Of a DNA stretch of 64,000 bases, positions 42,042-51,384 are shown one piece after another. The notes beneath the pieces are model-generated. The model worked only from the letters and a program-made list of their open reading frames with translations, was not told the origin of the DNA and made no database searches. The stretch comes from CADCWN01 sp039810045. GTDB taxonomy: Bacteria; Chloroflexota; Chloroflexia; Thermomicrobiales; CADCWN01. Position numbers and translations under genes: made by a program. Where the stretch lies: contig JBDHWF010000004.1 in the NCBI GenBank assembly GCA_039810045.1, positions 1 through 64,000 of the forward strand, in the 5' to 3' direction. Positions within the stretch are counted from its first letter, which is position 1, and each line of letters begins with the position of its first letter.

Positions 42042-43625
42042 TTATTGCCCGTACACGACCTGCCCGCCCACCACCGTTGCCTCAACCACAACCTGCAACA
42101 ATGCTTCCCCTGGCACTGTCAGCAAATCTTGCGAGAGGACCACGAAATCGCCGAGCTTCCCTGGCTCCAAGGTACCTTTCAGGTTTTCCTCGCCAGAGGC
42201 ATACGCTGCCCCGCTGCAATACGCTTCAAGCGCATGATACGTTGAGAGACGTTCGGCTGGATACCAGCCACCTGCTGGTAAGCCCGCCGCATTCTGCCGC
42301 ATCACCGCCGCGTGAATGCCCGCGATCGGGCTGAGGTTGTCGACTGGTGCATCGGAGCCAAAGGCGAGAACGGCCCCACTGCGCCGCAACGTCTCAAAGA
42401 CAAAAGCAAAGCTGCCCCGGTCGCCCCACCAGCGATCAATCCCAAACATATCGGAGGTGCAATGGATCGGCTGCATTGAGGGGATCACGCCGAGCGTGGC
42501 AAAACGACCAATATCGGTTGGCGACAGTACTTGGGCGTGTTCAATGCGATGCCGCAGCCCTGGCCCCAGACCATCCGCCTGTGCTTCCTCAAAGATGTCG
42601 AGCAAGAGTCGATTAGACGCATCGCCGATAGCGTGAATACAGGAGGCGATCCCATTGGCGGCGGCAGTGCGGATCAGATAGCGCAAGTTTTCGGGCGTGC
42701 GCACAGGGATACCGTAGTTATCTGGCTCACCAGCGTACGGTTCGAGCATCGAGGCCGAGCGCGAACCGAGCGTGCCATCAGAGAAGATTTTCAGATGCCC
42801 TAACCGCAGCCACTCATCGCCAAGGCCCGTCCGCAGCCCCAGCGCCAACGCGTGATCGAGCGAATCGGCGGGGATACTGTGATAGATCCTCATCGTCATT
42901 TCCCCGGCAGTGCGGAGCTTCTGCAACGCGGTCAATGCATCGGCCTGTTCCATTGAGCCAGCGCCAGTCAGCCCCAGGCGGTTCGACTCGCGCATCCCCG
43001 CCCGCAGGGCTTCTACCTTTTCTTCGGCAGTGGGCTGGGGGATAACTTCACGCACTGCCTTCATCGCTCCTTCAAGCAGCATCCCGCTTGGTTCGCCATT
43101 GGCGTCACGCATGATCACCCCGTCAACAGGGTCAGGGGTGTTGCGCGTGATCCCCGCCAGTTCCAGGGTCTTGCTATTCACCCAGAGCGAGTGCAGGTCG
43201 TGTGACGAAAAAGCGACTGGATGGTTCGGCACCTGCTGGTCAAGGTCTTCTTTAGTCGGCCAGCGGCTATCCTGAAAATTGTTGTAATTCCAGCCACCAC
43301 CGCGCACCCACTCGCCCGGAGGGGTCACTGCGGCCCGCTGTCCAGCCAGCGCCGCGCCATCGGCAATGGTGGTCAGCCCACCCAGTTGCACCCGATTCAG
43401 GTCAAGCGACAACCCCAGAAAGTGCAGGTGGGCATCGATCATCCCCGGCACGATTGTGCGGCCACGAGCGTCGAAGCCGTCACTATTGCCCATGATCGCC
43501 CGCACGTCATCATTGGAGCCAACCACCACAATTCGACCCGCCATAACCCCCATTGCCTCGGCGTGTGGCTGTGCTGCATTGAGGGTATGGATATTAGCGT
43601 TATAGACCGCAAACTTCTGGAGCAT
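42042..43625 (-). CDS. Amidohydrolase, YtcJ/LAF3 family
   Basis: 527 residues from ATG 43625, which follows GAGGAGGGCAACG. Metal-dependent amidohydrolase fold: IVPGMIDAHLHFLGL supplies the HxH metal pair, then HAIGDASNRLLLD and RIEHAQVLSPTD the two later His ligands, and FGSDAPVDNLSP the catalytic Asp. The N- and C-terminal segments form the small beta sandwich. YtcJ-type members hydrolyse N-substituted formamides or similar amides; the real substrate is unknown. It ends close to the small membrane gene (convergent). Confidence 0.9.
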   Translation of the reverse strand: MLQKFAVYNANIHTLNAAQPHAEAMGVMAGRIVVVGSNDDVRAIMGNSDGFDARGRTIVPGMIDAHLHFLGLSLDLNRVQLGGLTTIADGAALAGQRAAVTPPGEWVRGGGWNYNNFQDSRWPTKEDLDQQVPNHPVAFSSHDLHSLWVNSKTLELAGITRNTPDPVDGVIMRDANGEPSGMLLEGAMKAVREVIPQPTAEEKVEALRAGMRESNRLGLTGAGSMEQADALTALQKLRTAGEMTMRIYHSIPADSLDHALALGLRTGLGDEWLRLGHLKIFSDGTLGSRSASMLEPYAGEPDNYGIPVRTPENLRYLIRTAAANGIASCIHAIGDASNRLLLDIFEEAQADGLGPGLRHRIEHAQVLSPTDIGRFATLGVIPSMQPIHCTSDMFGIDRWWGDRGSFAFVFETLRRSGAVLAFGSDAPVDNLSPIAGIHAAVMRQNAAGLPAGGWYPAERLSTYHALEAYCSGAAYASGEENLKGTLEPGKLGDFVVLSQDLLTVPGEALLQVVVEATVVGGQVVYGQ

Positions 43626-43707
43626 CGTTGCCCTCCTCAATCATTTACGCTGGTACTAGTCGAAAGCCAGGGGCAGTATCACAATTTTCTTACTAATTCG
43701 CAACTGG

Positions 43708-44577
43708 TCAGCGGCCGCCAAAGCTCCCCGCCCGTTGATCAGCCCAGAAGGCACGTTGAGCCAGCAAAAAGATGACGATAATCGGCAGCGTGATCACCAC
43801 ACAACCAGCCAACAAAATCGGCCAGTCAGTGCGCACCAGTTGCTGCAATAAGCGCAAGCCAACGGGTAGAGTATAGAGTTGCTCACTCCGCAGGTACAGG
43901 AGTGGGGTAATAAAATCGCGCCAGTAGTAGACAAATGCCAGCACCGCCACCGTCGCAGCGGTTGGACGGGCGAGCGGCAGCGCAATCGTCGCCCAGATCC
44001 GCAGTGGCCCCGCCCCATCAACGCGGGCAGATTCAAAGATAGCACGGGGCATCCGCCGATAGGTCCAGTAGAATAGCAAGACGTAGAATGGGCTGGTGCC
44101 CATCACGGCGGGCAAGATCAGCGCCCAGAGGGTATCGAGCAAGCCCAACCGCGCCAGGAGAAAGAAGCGCGTCAGCCACAACGCCGTTACTGGCACCAGG
44201 CGCAGGAGAATCGCCAGCACCAGCAAACCACGCCGCAACCGTCCTTCCAACTGCGCCATCGCCAGCCCCGCCCACGATGCCGTAATCACCGTCAGTGGTA
44301 CTGCTACCCCAATGACCAAGAGAGAGTTCAACGCATACTGACCAAGCGGAATCAGTTCAAAGAGACGGCGATAATTGCCCCAGGCCAACGGGCGCGGGAA
44401 CCACTCAATCCCCCGTGGTGGAGGCAAACCGGGCTGGCGCAGCGAGGCCACCACGATCCAGAGCAGTGGCACGGTGAATAGCAGCGCAACGGCGATAGCG
44501 ACGATCTGCCAGAGCAACGCGCCAGACCAGCGCCGCCGCCCCAGCGTTACGAGGCGGGGATTAGAGATCGTCGTCAT
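43708..44577 (-). CDS. Sugar ABC transporter permease, MalG type
   Basis: 289 residues, six membrane helices. The cytoplasmic EAA loop near the C-terminal third reads EEARVDGAGPLRIWATIALP in kind (here FESARVDGAGPLRIWATIAL), the contact to the ATPase. The pattern LPAVMGTSPFYVLLFYWTYR and YTLPVGL... before the end fits CUT1 permeases. GGGGCTGGGGCT precedes the ATG. Overlaps the upstream MalF-type gene by 17 bases, so the two are translationally coupled. The cognate ATPase is not in the window; CUT1 importers often share an MsmK-like ATPase encoded elsewhere. Confidence 0.92.
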   Translation of the reverse strand: MTTISNPRLVTLGRRRWSGALLWQIVAIAVALLFTVPLLWIVVASLRQPGLPPPRGIEWFPRPLAWGNYRRLFELIPLGQYALNSLLVIGVAVPLTVITASWAGLAMAQLEGRLRRGLLVLAILLRLVPVTALWLTRFFLLARLGLLDTLWALILPAVMGTSPFYVLLFYWTYRRMPRAIFESARVDGAGPLRIWATIALPLARPTAATVAVLAFVYYWRDFITPLLYLRSEQLYTLPVGLRLLQQLVRTDWPILLAGCVVITLPIIVIFLLAQRAFWADQRAGSFGGR

Positions 44578-45451
44578 AGCCCCAGCCCCCCAGCAGGAAA
44601 TAGACCAGCACTAGCAGGAGGGCTACCCCTAGTAGGAGCAACAACATCATGGCGGTCGCCTGCCCAAAGCGCAGTGAGCCAAAGGCGACGTTATAGATAT
44701 GCAACGGCAGAAACAGGGTTGCGTAATAGGGATCGCCCCCAGTCATCAAGAGCGCGGGAGTAAACGTACCCTGTGCACTCAGCATAATATCGCGCAACGT
44801 GTTCAGCAGCAGCCACGGCGACAGAAGCGGCAGTGTGATCGTCCAAAAAACGCGCCAGCGCCCCCCGCCATCAATCGCCGCAGCATCGTAGAGTTCGTGC
44901 GGAATATCTTTCAGCCCTGCCAGCAAGACGACAAAGCCTTCTCCCAGCTGAAACGAAGACATCAGCACGATTGCCAGCAACGCCGTTTTCGGATCGACCA
45001 GCCAGGCCGGGGCGGGTAACCCCACCGCCCGCAGGACGCTGTTCAGTGGCCCATAGATCGGGTTGAAGATCCAGAGCCAGAGCAAGGCATACGGCACATC
45101 AGGGATCACAGTGGGGAGGTAGACCGCCGCCCGATAGATCGCCACGCCGCGCCGCTGCTGTGACAGCAGCAACGCCAACGCCAGCGCCCCCACAAGCCGC
45201 AAAGGAACCGCCAGCAGCACAAAGACAAACGAATTACGCACGGCGATCCGAAAGAGCGGATCGCGAAAGACGACCTGAAAGTTTTCGAAGCCGATCCAGA
45301 CGGGCGGTGTCAGGGCGTCGTAGCGGGCAAACGCAAAGACTCCTGCAAAAAGTGCGGGCAGCGCGATGAGCACCGTTACGCCAAGCAGATAGGGACTCAG
45401 CATAAAGCCAAGCCCCAGCCGATAGCTCGATTGTCGCGCCAGTGCTCCCAT
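44561..45451 (-). CDS. Sugar ABC transporter permease, MalF type
   Basis: About 296 residues with six membrane helices. SPYLLGVTVLIALPALFAGV is the first helix and the EAA loop reads PHELYDAAAIDGGGRWRVFW, close to the CUT1 consensus. The frame extends to ATG 45484, but AGGAGG there touches that codon with no spacer; ATG 45451 is the more usual CUT1 start. It sits between the substrate-binding protein upstream (141-base gap) and the MalG-type partner it overlaps. Together they import an oligosaccharide or glycoside; the sugar is not known. Confidence 0.92.
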   Translation of the reverse strand: MGALARQSSYRLGLGFMLSPYLLGVTVLIALPALFAGVFAFARYDALTPPVWIGFENFQVVFRDPLFRIAVRNSFVFVLLAVPLRLVGALALALLLSQQRRGVAIYRAAVYLPTVIPDVPYALLWLWIFNPIYGPLNSVLRAVGLPAPAWLVDPKTALLAIVLMSSFQLGEGFVVLLAGLKDIPHELYDAAAIDGGGRWRVFWTITLPLLSPWLLLNTLRDIMLSAQGTFTPALLMTGGDPYYATLFLPLHIYNVAFGSLRFGQATAMMLLLLLGVALLLVLVYFLLGGWGYDDDL

Positions 45452-45591
45452 GTATGGTCGATTCCTCAGTCCACTGCCGCGCATCCTCCTGGTAGGTCAG
45501 CCAGCGCGGGGATAGTTGCATCGACCTATTGTAGTCGCAGGCGGTGGTTGTCGCGAACCACCACCTACGACGACCCAACGCTGAGCAGTTT

Positions 45592-47103
45592 TTAGGGCTT
45601 GAACAGTTCGGCAGTGCGACTCTGCGCCACGCTGATCGCTTCAGTCACCGTCGCTTGCCCATAGAAGGCCCGCTTCAGTTCGTTATTGACGATCCCCTCG
45701 ATCTGCTCCGTCGTATCAATATTGATCGTCGGGCGAATCACGGGAATCGCGTTGAGGTAGACGCGGCTATTCGCAGGTTTCGCGTTTGGGTCAAGGAAGA
45801 CTGGCGTTTCGGCAATCGCCTTAATCGAAGGCACTGTGCGCCCAGTCTCGGCAATAAAGGTCTGCCCTTCTGCGGAATTGGCATATTCCATAAAGGAGAA
45901 GGCCGCCGCTTTATTCTTACTGGCCGCCATCAACAGATAAGCATCGGAGTGGAGGATTGAGGCGCGGGACTTGCCAGCAGGCAGCGGCGCGACATCCCAA
46001 TCAAACGCCTTGATCGTGCGTAAGGTTGGCACGGCCCGCCGACTATCAAACCACATCGCACTGCGCCCATTCAGGAACCGCGCTTCATCATCCTCGGCAG
46101 CCACCTGCACGGCATCAGGCACCACTTTGTGCTGCGTCTGCAAGTTAATAAACCACTGGATCGCCTCGATTGATTCAGGCCGATCAAAGGTGAGTTTCGT
46201 CGGGGTTGCCAGATTATCGACAATATCGCCGCCATTCTGCCAGATGAACGGAGCCACCCGGATCATCTCGGGAGAAAGCCCTACCCCATATTGCTCGGTG
46301 CCTTTGGTCAGGCTGCGGGCAGCATTCAGAAAATCCTCCCACTTCCAATCGTCTTTCGGGAACGCCACGCCCGCTTGCTGGAACAGTTGCTTGTTGTAAT
46401 AGATCACCAGGCTGGAAGCATTTTGCGGAATCCCGACCAGTTGCCCACCACGCATAAAGGCAGTGACGACTTCGGGGAAGAATGACGATGGTTGCAAGGC
46501 GCTGCTTGCTGCCAGGTATGGGGCAACTGGCTCAAACGCCCCACGCGCCGCAAAGGCCCCGAATCGCCGATAGTTCATCAGCGTAATATCAGGGGGCGTA
46601 CCCGCCGCCAGGTCGGCAGTGAGCCGCTTGGTGTAATCGCTGGCACTTGGGATATGCGATAGCGTGACCTTAACCTGCGACTGGCGGCCATTGAACGCAT
46701 TGACGATCTTCGTATAGGCATCTTTCTCCGCCGTATCGCCGGAGACCGCAAAGGTGACTGCGCCCGCCGCGCTCGGTGTACCAACCGCACCTGGTGTAGC
46801 TCCAGCAGCCCTGGTGACTGTCGCACCGGCGCTGGCAGTCCCTGGGGTGCCAACAGTCGCCGTAGTACCACGCGTTGCCGTGGCCCCACCCGCCGCTACC
46901 GTATTGGTTGCTGCTGCCGTCGTTGGGGCAGCGGCAGTACTGGGACTTGGCAGGGGTGCCGTTGTTGGCGTCGAGGTTGCGCCGCCACACGCGGCCAGCC
47001 AGCCAGTGATTGCCGCACCACCCAACCCTACAGTGGCATAGCGCAAAAACTCACGTCGTCGTAATTGCCGTCGTTGGCTGAGGTCCTTCACATCGTCGTT
47101 CAA
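45592..47103 (-). CDS. Sugar ABC transporter substrate-binding lipoprotein (Tat signal)
   Basis: 503 residues. TTG start at 47103, behind AAGGGGAGA (a GTG four codons in is the alternative). The signal peptide is of the twin-arginine type, RRREFLRYATVGLGGAAITG, followed by a lipobox LAAC, so the protein is exported folded and lipid-anchored. A Thr/Ala/Gly-rich linker (about 45-110) precedes the periplasmic-binding fold typical of CUT1 binding proteins (VTFAVSGDTAEKDAYTKIV, PPDITLMNYRR, FMEYANSAEGQTF). It captures the sugar for the two permeases downstream. Confidence 0.93.
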   Translation of the reverse strand: MNDDVKDLSQRRQLRRREFLRYATVGLGGAAITGWLAACGGATSTPTTAPLPSPSTAAAPTTAAATNTVAAGGATATRGTTATVGTPGTASAGATVTRAAGATPGAVGTPSAAGAVTFAVSGDTAEKDAYTKIVNAFNGRQSQVKVTLSHIPSASDYTKRLTADLAAGTPPDITLMNYRRFGAFAARGAFEPVAPYLAASSALQPSSFFPEVVTAFMRGGQLVGIPQNASSLVIYYNKQLFQQAGVAFPKDDWKWEDFLNAARSLTKGTEQYGVGLSPEMIRVAPFIWQNGGDIVDNLATPTKLTFDRPESIEAIQWFINLQTQHKVVPDAVQVAAEDDEARFLNGRSAMWFDSRRAVPTLRTIKAFDWDVAPLPAGKSRASILHSDAYLLMAASKNKAAAFSFMEYANSAEGQTFIAETGRTVPSIKAIAETPVFLDPNAKPANSRVYLNAIPVIRPTINIDTTEQIEGIVNNELKRAFYGQATVTEAISVAQSRTAELFKP

Positions 47104-47220
47104 GGCCCAATCTCCCCTTTAATTTTCCCCGATACCCCTTGGAATACTACGACAGGGAAGTACGCCAAACCTGCCCATAGCACTCACAAACCATACTGCC
47201 AGGTACAGGCAGCGTCCGTC

Positions 47221-47249
47221 AGGGTAGCAAAGTAGACAGATTGATGCAA
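47221..47249 (-). promoter_or_regulatory. Candidate promoter of the sugar ABC operon
   Basis: Minus strand TTGCAT (47249-47244), 17-base spacer, TACCCT (47226-47221), about 120 bases before the binding-protein start. The rest of the 208-base divergent gap shows nothing further. Confidence 0.45.
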
Positions 47250-47311
47250 AGCCGCTAGGCTACGCGCAGTGCATTACCACAGGAAAACAGACCAACCAGA
47301 CTGAGGACAAT

Positions 47312-48586
47312 GTGGGCCGGGCGACTGATCAGGAGATAGCACCACCAGCCCAGGCCGCACCACGCTGGCAATTTGGCACGTCAGCGTTATTTGCGCAGCC
47401 TGCCTATCGCCGACTCTGGGTTACTGGTCTCTGCTATTACCATGCCTACATGGCTGAAATCGTCATTGCCGGGTGGACCGTCCTGCAACTGACTGGCTCG
47501 GCCTTCGCAGTTGGCCTGATCGGCTTCTCACGAATGTTACCGATGTTGATCCTGGGAGTCGTCTTAGGTTCACTGGCTGACCGCTTTCGGGGGCATCTGC
47601 TCCTCACCGCAGTACAGGTGGTGGGATTCTGCACCACCCTCACTATCGCCATCCTGTTCAGGATCGGGCCAGTCCCACTCTGGCAGCTTGCTACCCTGAC
47701 CGGGCTGCTGGGCTGTGCCTGGACCTGCGACTTTGCTGTGCGGCGGGCGCTGATTACCCAACTGCAAGAACCAGCGCAAATTAGCAAGGCAATGGCGTTG
47801 GAATCGGTCACGATGCTGACCAGCAAAGTGGGGGCAACAGCACTGAGCGGTTGGCTGCTCGCCATCAGTGGCCCAAGCCTCGCCTATGGCTGGCTGGCCG
47901 TCGTCTACGGCATCGGGATTCTCGTCACCTTACGCCTGCGTGGCGTGGCAGCCACCTTACCTGGTGAGCCCCCAGCCGCCGTTGCCCTGATCACGCTGAT
48001 TCGCACTGGCTGGACCACAGCAGTTGGCACGCCGATTGTCCGCGCCTTACTGCTGATCACGGTCGTGATGAATCTCTGTGTTTTCTGCTATCAGCAAATC
48101 ATCGCCGTGATCGCCGAGCAGATCTTGCAGGTTGGCCCCGTGCCAATGGGGATCCTCGCGGGCGCCGATGGGATTGGGGCAGTCATCGCCGCATCAATCC
48201 TGATGACGCGGGCGCGCCCGCTGCATCATGGCCTGGTCTTTCTCGGTGGGGCGACTGGTGCAGCCATGCTGGTGATCGTGCTTGGCCTTTCGCACTTCTA
48301 CGCCCTCTCGCTCGCCGTACAGGTCGTGATGGGTGTCTGCTCCACCTGCTTCGGCGCGATGCAGGCGACGATCATTGCTGGTGCAATTGCGCCCGCGCTC
48401 AGGGCGCGGGCGCTGGGAATTCTGGCGATGGCGATTGGCGTAACCCCCTTCGGGATTTTGCTCTCAGGAGCCCTTAGCAGCGTTGTTGGCCCAGTGACCA
48501 CGTTGGTCAGCCTGGGCATCACCGCGCTGCTCCTCAACGCGATCGTGATCGGGCGGAATCGCACCCTGGTACAGGCAATACCCTAG
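47312..48586 (+). CDS. MFS transporter (MFS_3-like)
   Basis: 424 residues, 12 membrane helices; GTG start after GAGGACAAT. Helices 1-3 with MLPMLILGVVLGSLADRFRG give the MFS loop 2-3 motif. Resembles the macrolide/siderophore exporter-like branch, like the 26.3 kb protein. Transcribed divergently from the sugar importer, so it may serve something unrelated. It overlaps the end of the convergent S9 peptidase gene by 4 bases, leaving no room for a separate terminator. Confidence 0.85.
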   Translation: MGRATDQEIAPPAQAAPRWQFGTSALFAQPAYRRLWVTGLCYYHAYMAEIVIAGWTVLQLTGSAFAVGLIGFSRMLPMLILGVVLGSLADRFRGHLLLTAVQVVGFCTTLTIAILFRIGPVPLWQLATLTGLLGCAWTCDFAVRRALITQLQEPAQISKAMALESVTMLTSKVGATALSGWLLAISGPSLAYGWLAVVYGIGILVTLRLRGVAATLPGEPPAAVALITLIRTGWTTAVGTPIVRALLLITVVMNLCVFCYQQIIAVIAEQILQVGPVPMGILAGADGIGAVIAASILMTRARPLHHGLVFLGGATGAAMLVIVLGLSHFYALSLAVQVVMGVCSTCFGAMQATIIAGAIAPALRARALGILAMAIGVTPFGILLSGALSSVVGPVTTLVSLGITALLLNAIVIGRNRTLVQAIP

Positions 48587-50436
48587 CGGTTCAAGACTTT
48601 CCGCGTCAGGAAATCATCGACCCGTTTAGCGTCATCCACCAGCGTGGCAAACCGCCGCCAGCCGTGGCCTTCACCGGGGTAAGTGTGATACTCAACATCT
48701 TTCCCCGCCCGCTTCAGCGCATCAAACATCATCGCCATCTGACTGGGGTGGCAGACAATATCTTCCTCACCTTGCAAGATCAGCACTGGCTCGCGCACAT
48801 CAGTCACGAACGTGATGGGGCTGCGATCGCGGTACAACTCACTGTTGTCCCCACCCTGTGGCCCCATCAGCTTGGCAATGTAATGTCGCTCAAAGATCCA
48901 GGTCTTGTCGGTGAAACTCGCGAGTTCGGCAATCCCAAAACGACAAACGCCAGCGCGGAAAAACTCTGGCGCTTTCGTGATGCAGATCAGCGTGCCATAG
49001 CCACCAGCACTGCCGCCCATCGCAATGACTTTGCGGCGGTCAGCCAGGCCGCGCTTTAGCACAAACTTTGCACCAGAGATATGGTCCTGCAAGTCACCAC
49101 CACCCCAATCACCGTAGAGCTTCTCCATAAAGGCACGACCGTAACCCAGGCTACCGCGATAATTCGGCGAGAGTACCTGATAACCACGGCTGACCAGATA
49201 TTGCACATTACTCGCGCCGCGCCAATCTTGCATCGACTGTCCGACTGGGCCACCGTGGATATTGATGATCAGCGGGTGTTGTCCGGGCTGTTGCTCGCGC
49301 GGGGTAAAGAGCAAGCCCTGAATAGGCAGACCATCGGTACTCTGCCACTCAACGACTTCTGGCTGCACCAGGCCACCCCCAAGAACTCCGCCAGTGGCAC
49401 TGTGTGTGAGTTGGCTTTGCTCGCCCGTACGCACGTTGACCACGTAGAGGTCATTGGGCTTCGTAGAAGAGGAAAAGACGCCCACCAACCGCTCATCATC
49501 GAGCCAGCTCAGTTCAGCCCAGACCCCCACTGCACTGGTAATCTGGCGCGTTTGGCCGTCTTCCCAGCACCAGATCTGACAGGCCCCCTGCTCGTTGCGG
49601 GTATAGGCGATCTGGCGGCCATTCGGCGACCAGGCAGGGGTTTGATGGCGGTTATTCTCCGTTACCAGTCGTCGCGCATTGCTGCCATCGGCTTCAATTA
49701 CCCAGAGGTTCGCAAAGTCACTATCGCGGTCGGAAACATAGGCGATCTGCCGCCCATCGGGTGACCAAACATGATCAGCATTGATTACCCGTGTGCCACC
49801 GGCGATCACGCGCAGTGCGCCACTCTCAGGATCGGCGACAACTAATGCCCGCTCATCCCACGGCATATCGTAGTGCGGCCACTGCCCATAGAGCAGCGAG
49901 CGCCCATCAGGCGACCAGCGCGGTTGCAAGACATACTCATCGCCCTGACTGATCGTGCGATACCAACGGCCAGCAAGATCGGCCACCAGAATATCACCCT
50001 GCTCACCCCGTTCCGCAACGTAGGCCACCCGGCTGCCATCTGGTGCAACAGCCGGAGAATGGTGCGACCCTGGCCCTTCGTCAACGGCTCGCGACAAGCC
50101 GCCAGCAGCATCGACGATCCGTAGCTTGCCATCGCCCCCGGCGGCGTAGATGACTTCGCGGCTATCAGGCGTCCAGGCGATGGCGGAGGCGTGCCGCTGA
50201 TTAGGGTCGGCACCCTGCAACGTGACCTGATCAGTCAGTTGCCGCGCTGGTCCCCCATTTGCCTCAACCACCCAAAGATCGTTCCGCCCATCGTAGCCAC
50301 GACTGTAGGCGATCAGGCGGCCATCAGGCGATGGTCGCGGCGTAGAAATTGTTGGCACCGCCGCGATCGCTTCCGGGGTGACTAATGACGGCCAGCGACC
50401 GGGCATCCCGCTCCAATGATCCGCAGCAGTTGGCAT
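48583..50436 (-). CDS. S9 family peptidase (acylaminoacyl-peptidase/prolyl oligopeptidase type)
   Basis: 617 residues from ATG 50436, preceded by AAAGGAGCGGCT; the longer frame to 50487 lies upstream of that site. Residues about 30-340 form a beta-propeller of TolB/PD40-like blades (repeated SPDGR.IAY and WSPDGR). The C-terminal alpha/beta hydrolase has GGSAGGYG with the nucleophile Ser, LILQGEED with the catalytic Asp and PGEGHGWRR with the His. No signal peptide: a cytoplasmic oligopeptidase that cleaves short or acylated peptides. Convergent with the MFS gene. Confidence 0.93.
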   Translation of the reverse strand: MPTAADHWSGMPGRWPSLVTPEAIAAVPTISTPRPSPDGRLIAYSRGYDGRNDLWVVEANGGPARQLTDQVTLQGADPNQRHASAIAWTPDSREVIYAAGGDGKLRIVDAAGGLSRAVDEGPGSHHSPAVAPDGSRVAYVAERGEQGDILVADLAGRWYRTISQGDEYVLQPRWSPDGRSLLYGQWPHYDMPWDERALVVADPESGALRVIAGGTRVINADHVWSPDGRQIAYVSDRDSDFANLWVIEADGSNARRLVTENNRHQTPAWSPNGRQIAYTRNEQGACQIWCWEDGQTRQITSAVGVWAELSWLDDERLVGVFSSSTKPNDLYVVNVRTGEQSQLTHSATGGVLGGGLVQPEVVEWQSTDGLPIQGLLFTPREQQPGQHPLIINIHGGPVGQSMQDWRGASNVQYLVSRGYQVLSPNYRGSLGYGRAFMEKLYGDWGGGDLQDHISGAKFVLKRGLADRRKVIAMGGSAGGYGTLICITKAPEFFRAGVCRFGIAELASFTDKTWIFERHYIAKLMGPQGGDNSELYRDRSPITFVTDVREPVLILQGEEDIVCHPSQMAMMFDALKRAGKDVEYHTYPGEGHGWRRFATLVDDAKRVDDFLTRKVLNR

Positions 50437-50540
50437 AGCCGCTCCTTTCTGTTTGAGCATACAACACTCCGCAGCGCACTCTACCACTGCTCAGGCAATC
50501 GTCAAGAATCACCGCGTGACCGGGTCAAGGATCACAAACA

Positions 50541-50568
50541 TTGCTCGATCTTGGCACTCGTGTACAAT
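50541..50568 (+). promoter_or_regulatory. Promoter of the second rraA-like gene
   Basis: TTGCTC (50541-50546), 16-base spacer, TACAAT (50563-50568), 66 bases before the ATG. Confidence 0.55.
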
Positions 50569-50590
50569 GCACTGGTCGGACCACTGAACA

Positions 50591-50609
50591 GTTGGTTGTA
50601 CTAACCAAC
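50591..50609. promoter_or_regulatory. Palindromic candidate operator in the second rraA-like leader
   Basis: GTTGGTT (50591-50597), 5-base centre GTACT, AACCAAC (50603-50609): a perfect 7-bp dyad about 20-40 bases after the predicted transcript start, well placed for a repressor. Confidence 0.45.
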
Positions 50610-50633
50610 CACCACTGGAAGGGAGTAACGAGG

Positions 50634-51308
50634 ATGGCAGTTGACCTCACACCAGATCAGATCGACGCCTTACGCCGGATCGATAGCCCCACCATCGCCA
50701 ACGCGATTGAGACCTTCAAGGTACGGCCACGGGTCGATGGGTATGTGGGGATGGATATCAAGTGCATCTACCCGAACCTGCCGCCAATGGTCGGCTATGC
50801 GATCACCTGCACCGCCGATAGCACCACCGAGGGCCGCGTCGGGATTGGCTTCAACGAACTCTACAAGATCCTGGAGAACGCACCGAAGCCAGCTGTGATC
50901 GTGATTAAAGATGTTGGTAACAATATCTCGCACTCCTGCCACGCTGGCGAAGTCATGTCCACCACGATGAAGCGCCTCGGCGCAGTCGGGATTCTCACCG
51001 ATGGTGGCCTGCGCGACGTGAAAGAAGTGGGCAACCTGGGCGGTTTCCACTACTTCTGCACGGGATTAGTGGTCTCCCACGGCAACCCCATTTGCGTCAG
51101 CGTTGGCGATGAAGTCGAAATCTCTGGGATGAAGGTGAAGACCGGCGACCTGCTCCACGGCGACGTCAATGGGGTCGTACACATCCCCGACGAATGCGCC
51201 GCAGAAGTCGCCCAGGCGGCCCACGAGACATGGATTCGCGAAGGCGAAGTGATGCGTGGTGTTGCCAGCCCAGACTACTCACCAAATGGCGAGGAGTTGA
51301 AGCACTAG
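50634..51308 (+). CDS. RraA-family protein (second copy, aldolase-like)
   Basis: 224 residues from ATG 50634 (GGGAGTAACGAGG upstream); the frame start at 50541 lies in the promoter. Pattern: IDSPTIANAIETFKVRPR, then AVIVIKDVGNN, and GAVGILTDGGLRDVKEVGNL with the Gly, Arg and Asp that bind metal and substrate in HMG aldolase/oxaloacetate decarboxylases. Differs widely from the 22 kb copy (shorter, different N-terminus), so it is a distinct paralogue group, not a recent duplicate. Function likely cleavage or decarboxylation of a 2-keto acid. A 15-bp terminator follows. Confidence 0.83.
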   Translation: MAVDLTPDQIDALRRIDSPTIANAIETFKVRPRVDGYVGMDIKCIYPNLPPMVGYAITCTADSTTEGRVGIGFNELYKILENAPKPAVIVIKDVGNNISHSCHAGEVMSTTMKRLGAVGILTDGGLRDVKEVGNLGGFHYFCTGLVVSHGNPICVSVGDEVEISGMKVKTGDLLHGDVNGVVHIPDECAAEVAQAAHETWIREGEVMRGVASPDYSPNGEELKH

Positions 51309-51332
51309 GTTCGCCACACAGACCGCAGAACC

Positions 51333-51365
51333 AATGGGCCAGGGAGAAGATCTCCCTGGCCCATT
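51333..51365. terminator. Bidirectional terminator between rraA-like gene and mgtE
   Basis: 15-bp perfect stem AATGGGCCAGGGAGA (51333-51347) and TCTCCCTGGCCCATT (51351-51365), 3-base loop, between two convergent genes. No long T-run but very stable on both strands. Confidence 0.8.
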
Positions 51366-51384
51366 CGCTAAAGACTACGAGTGG

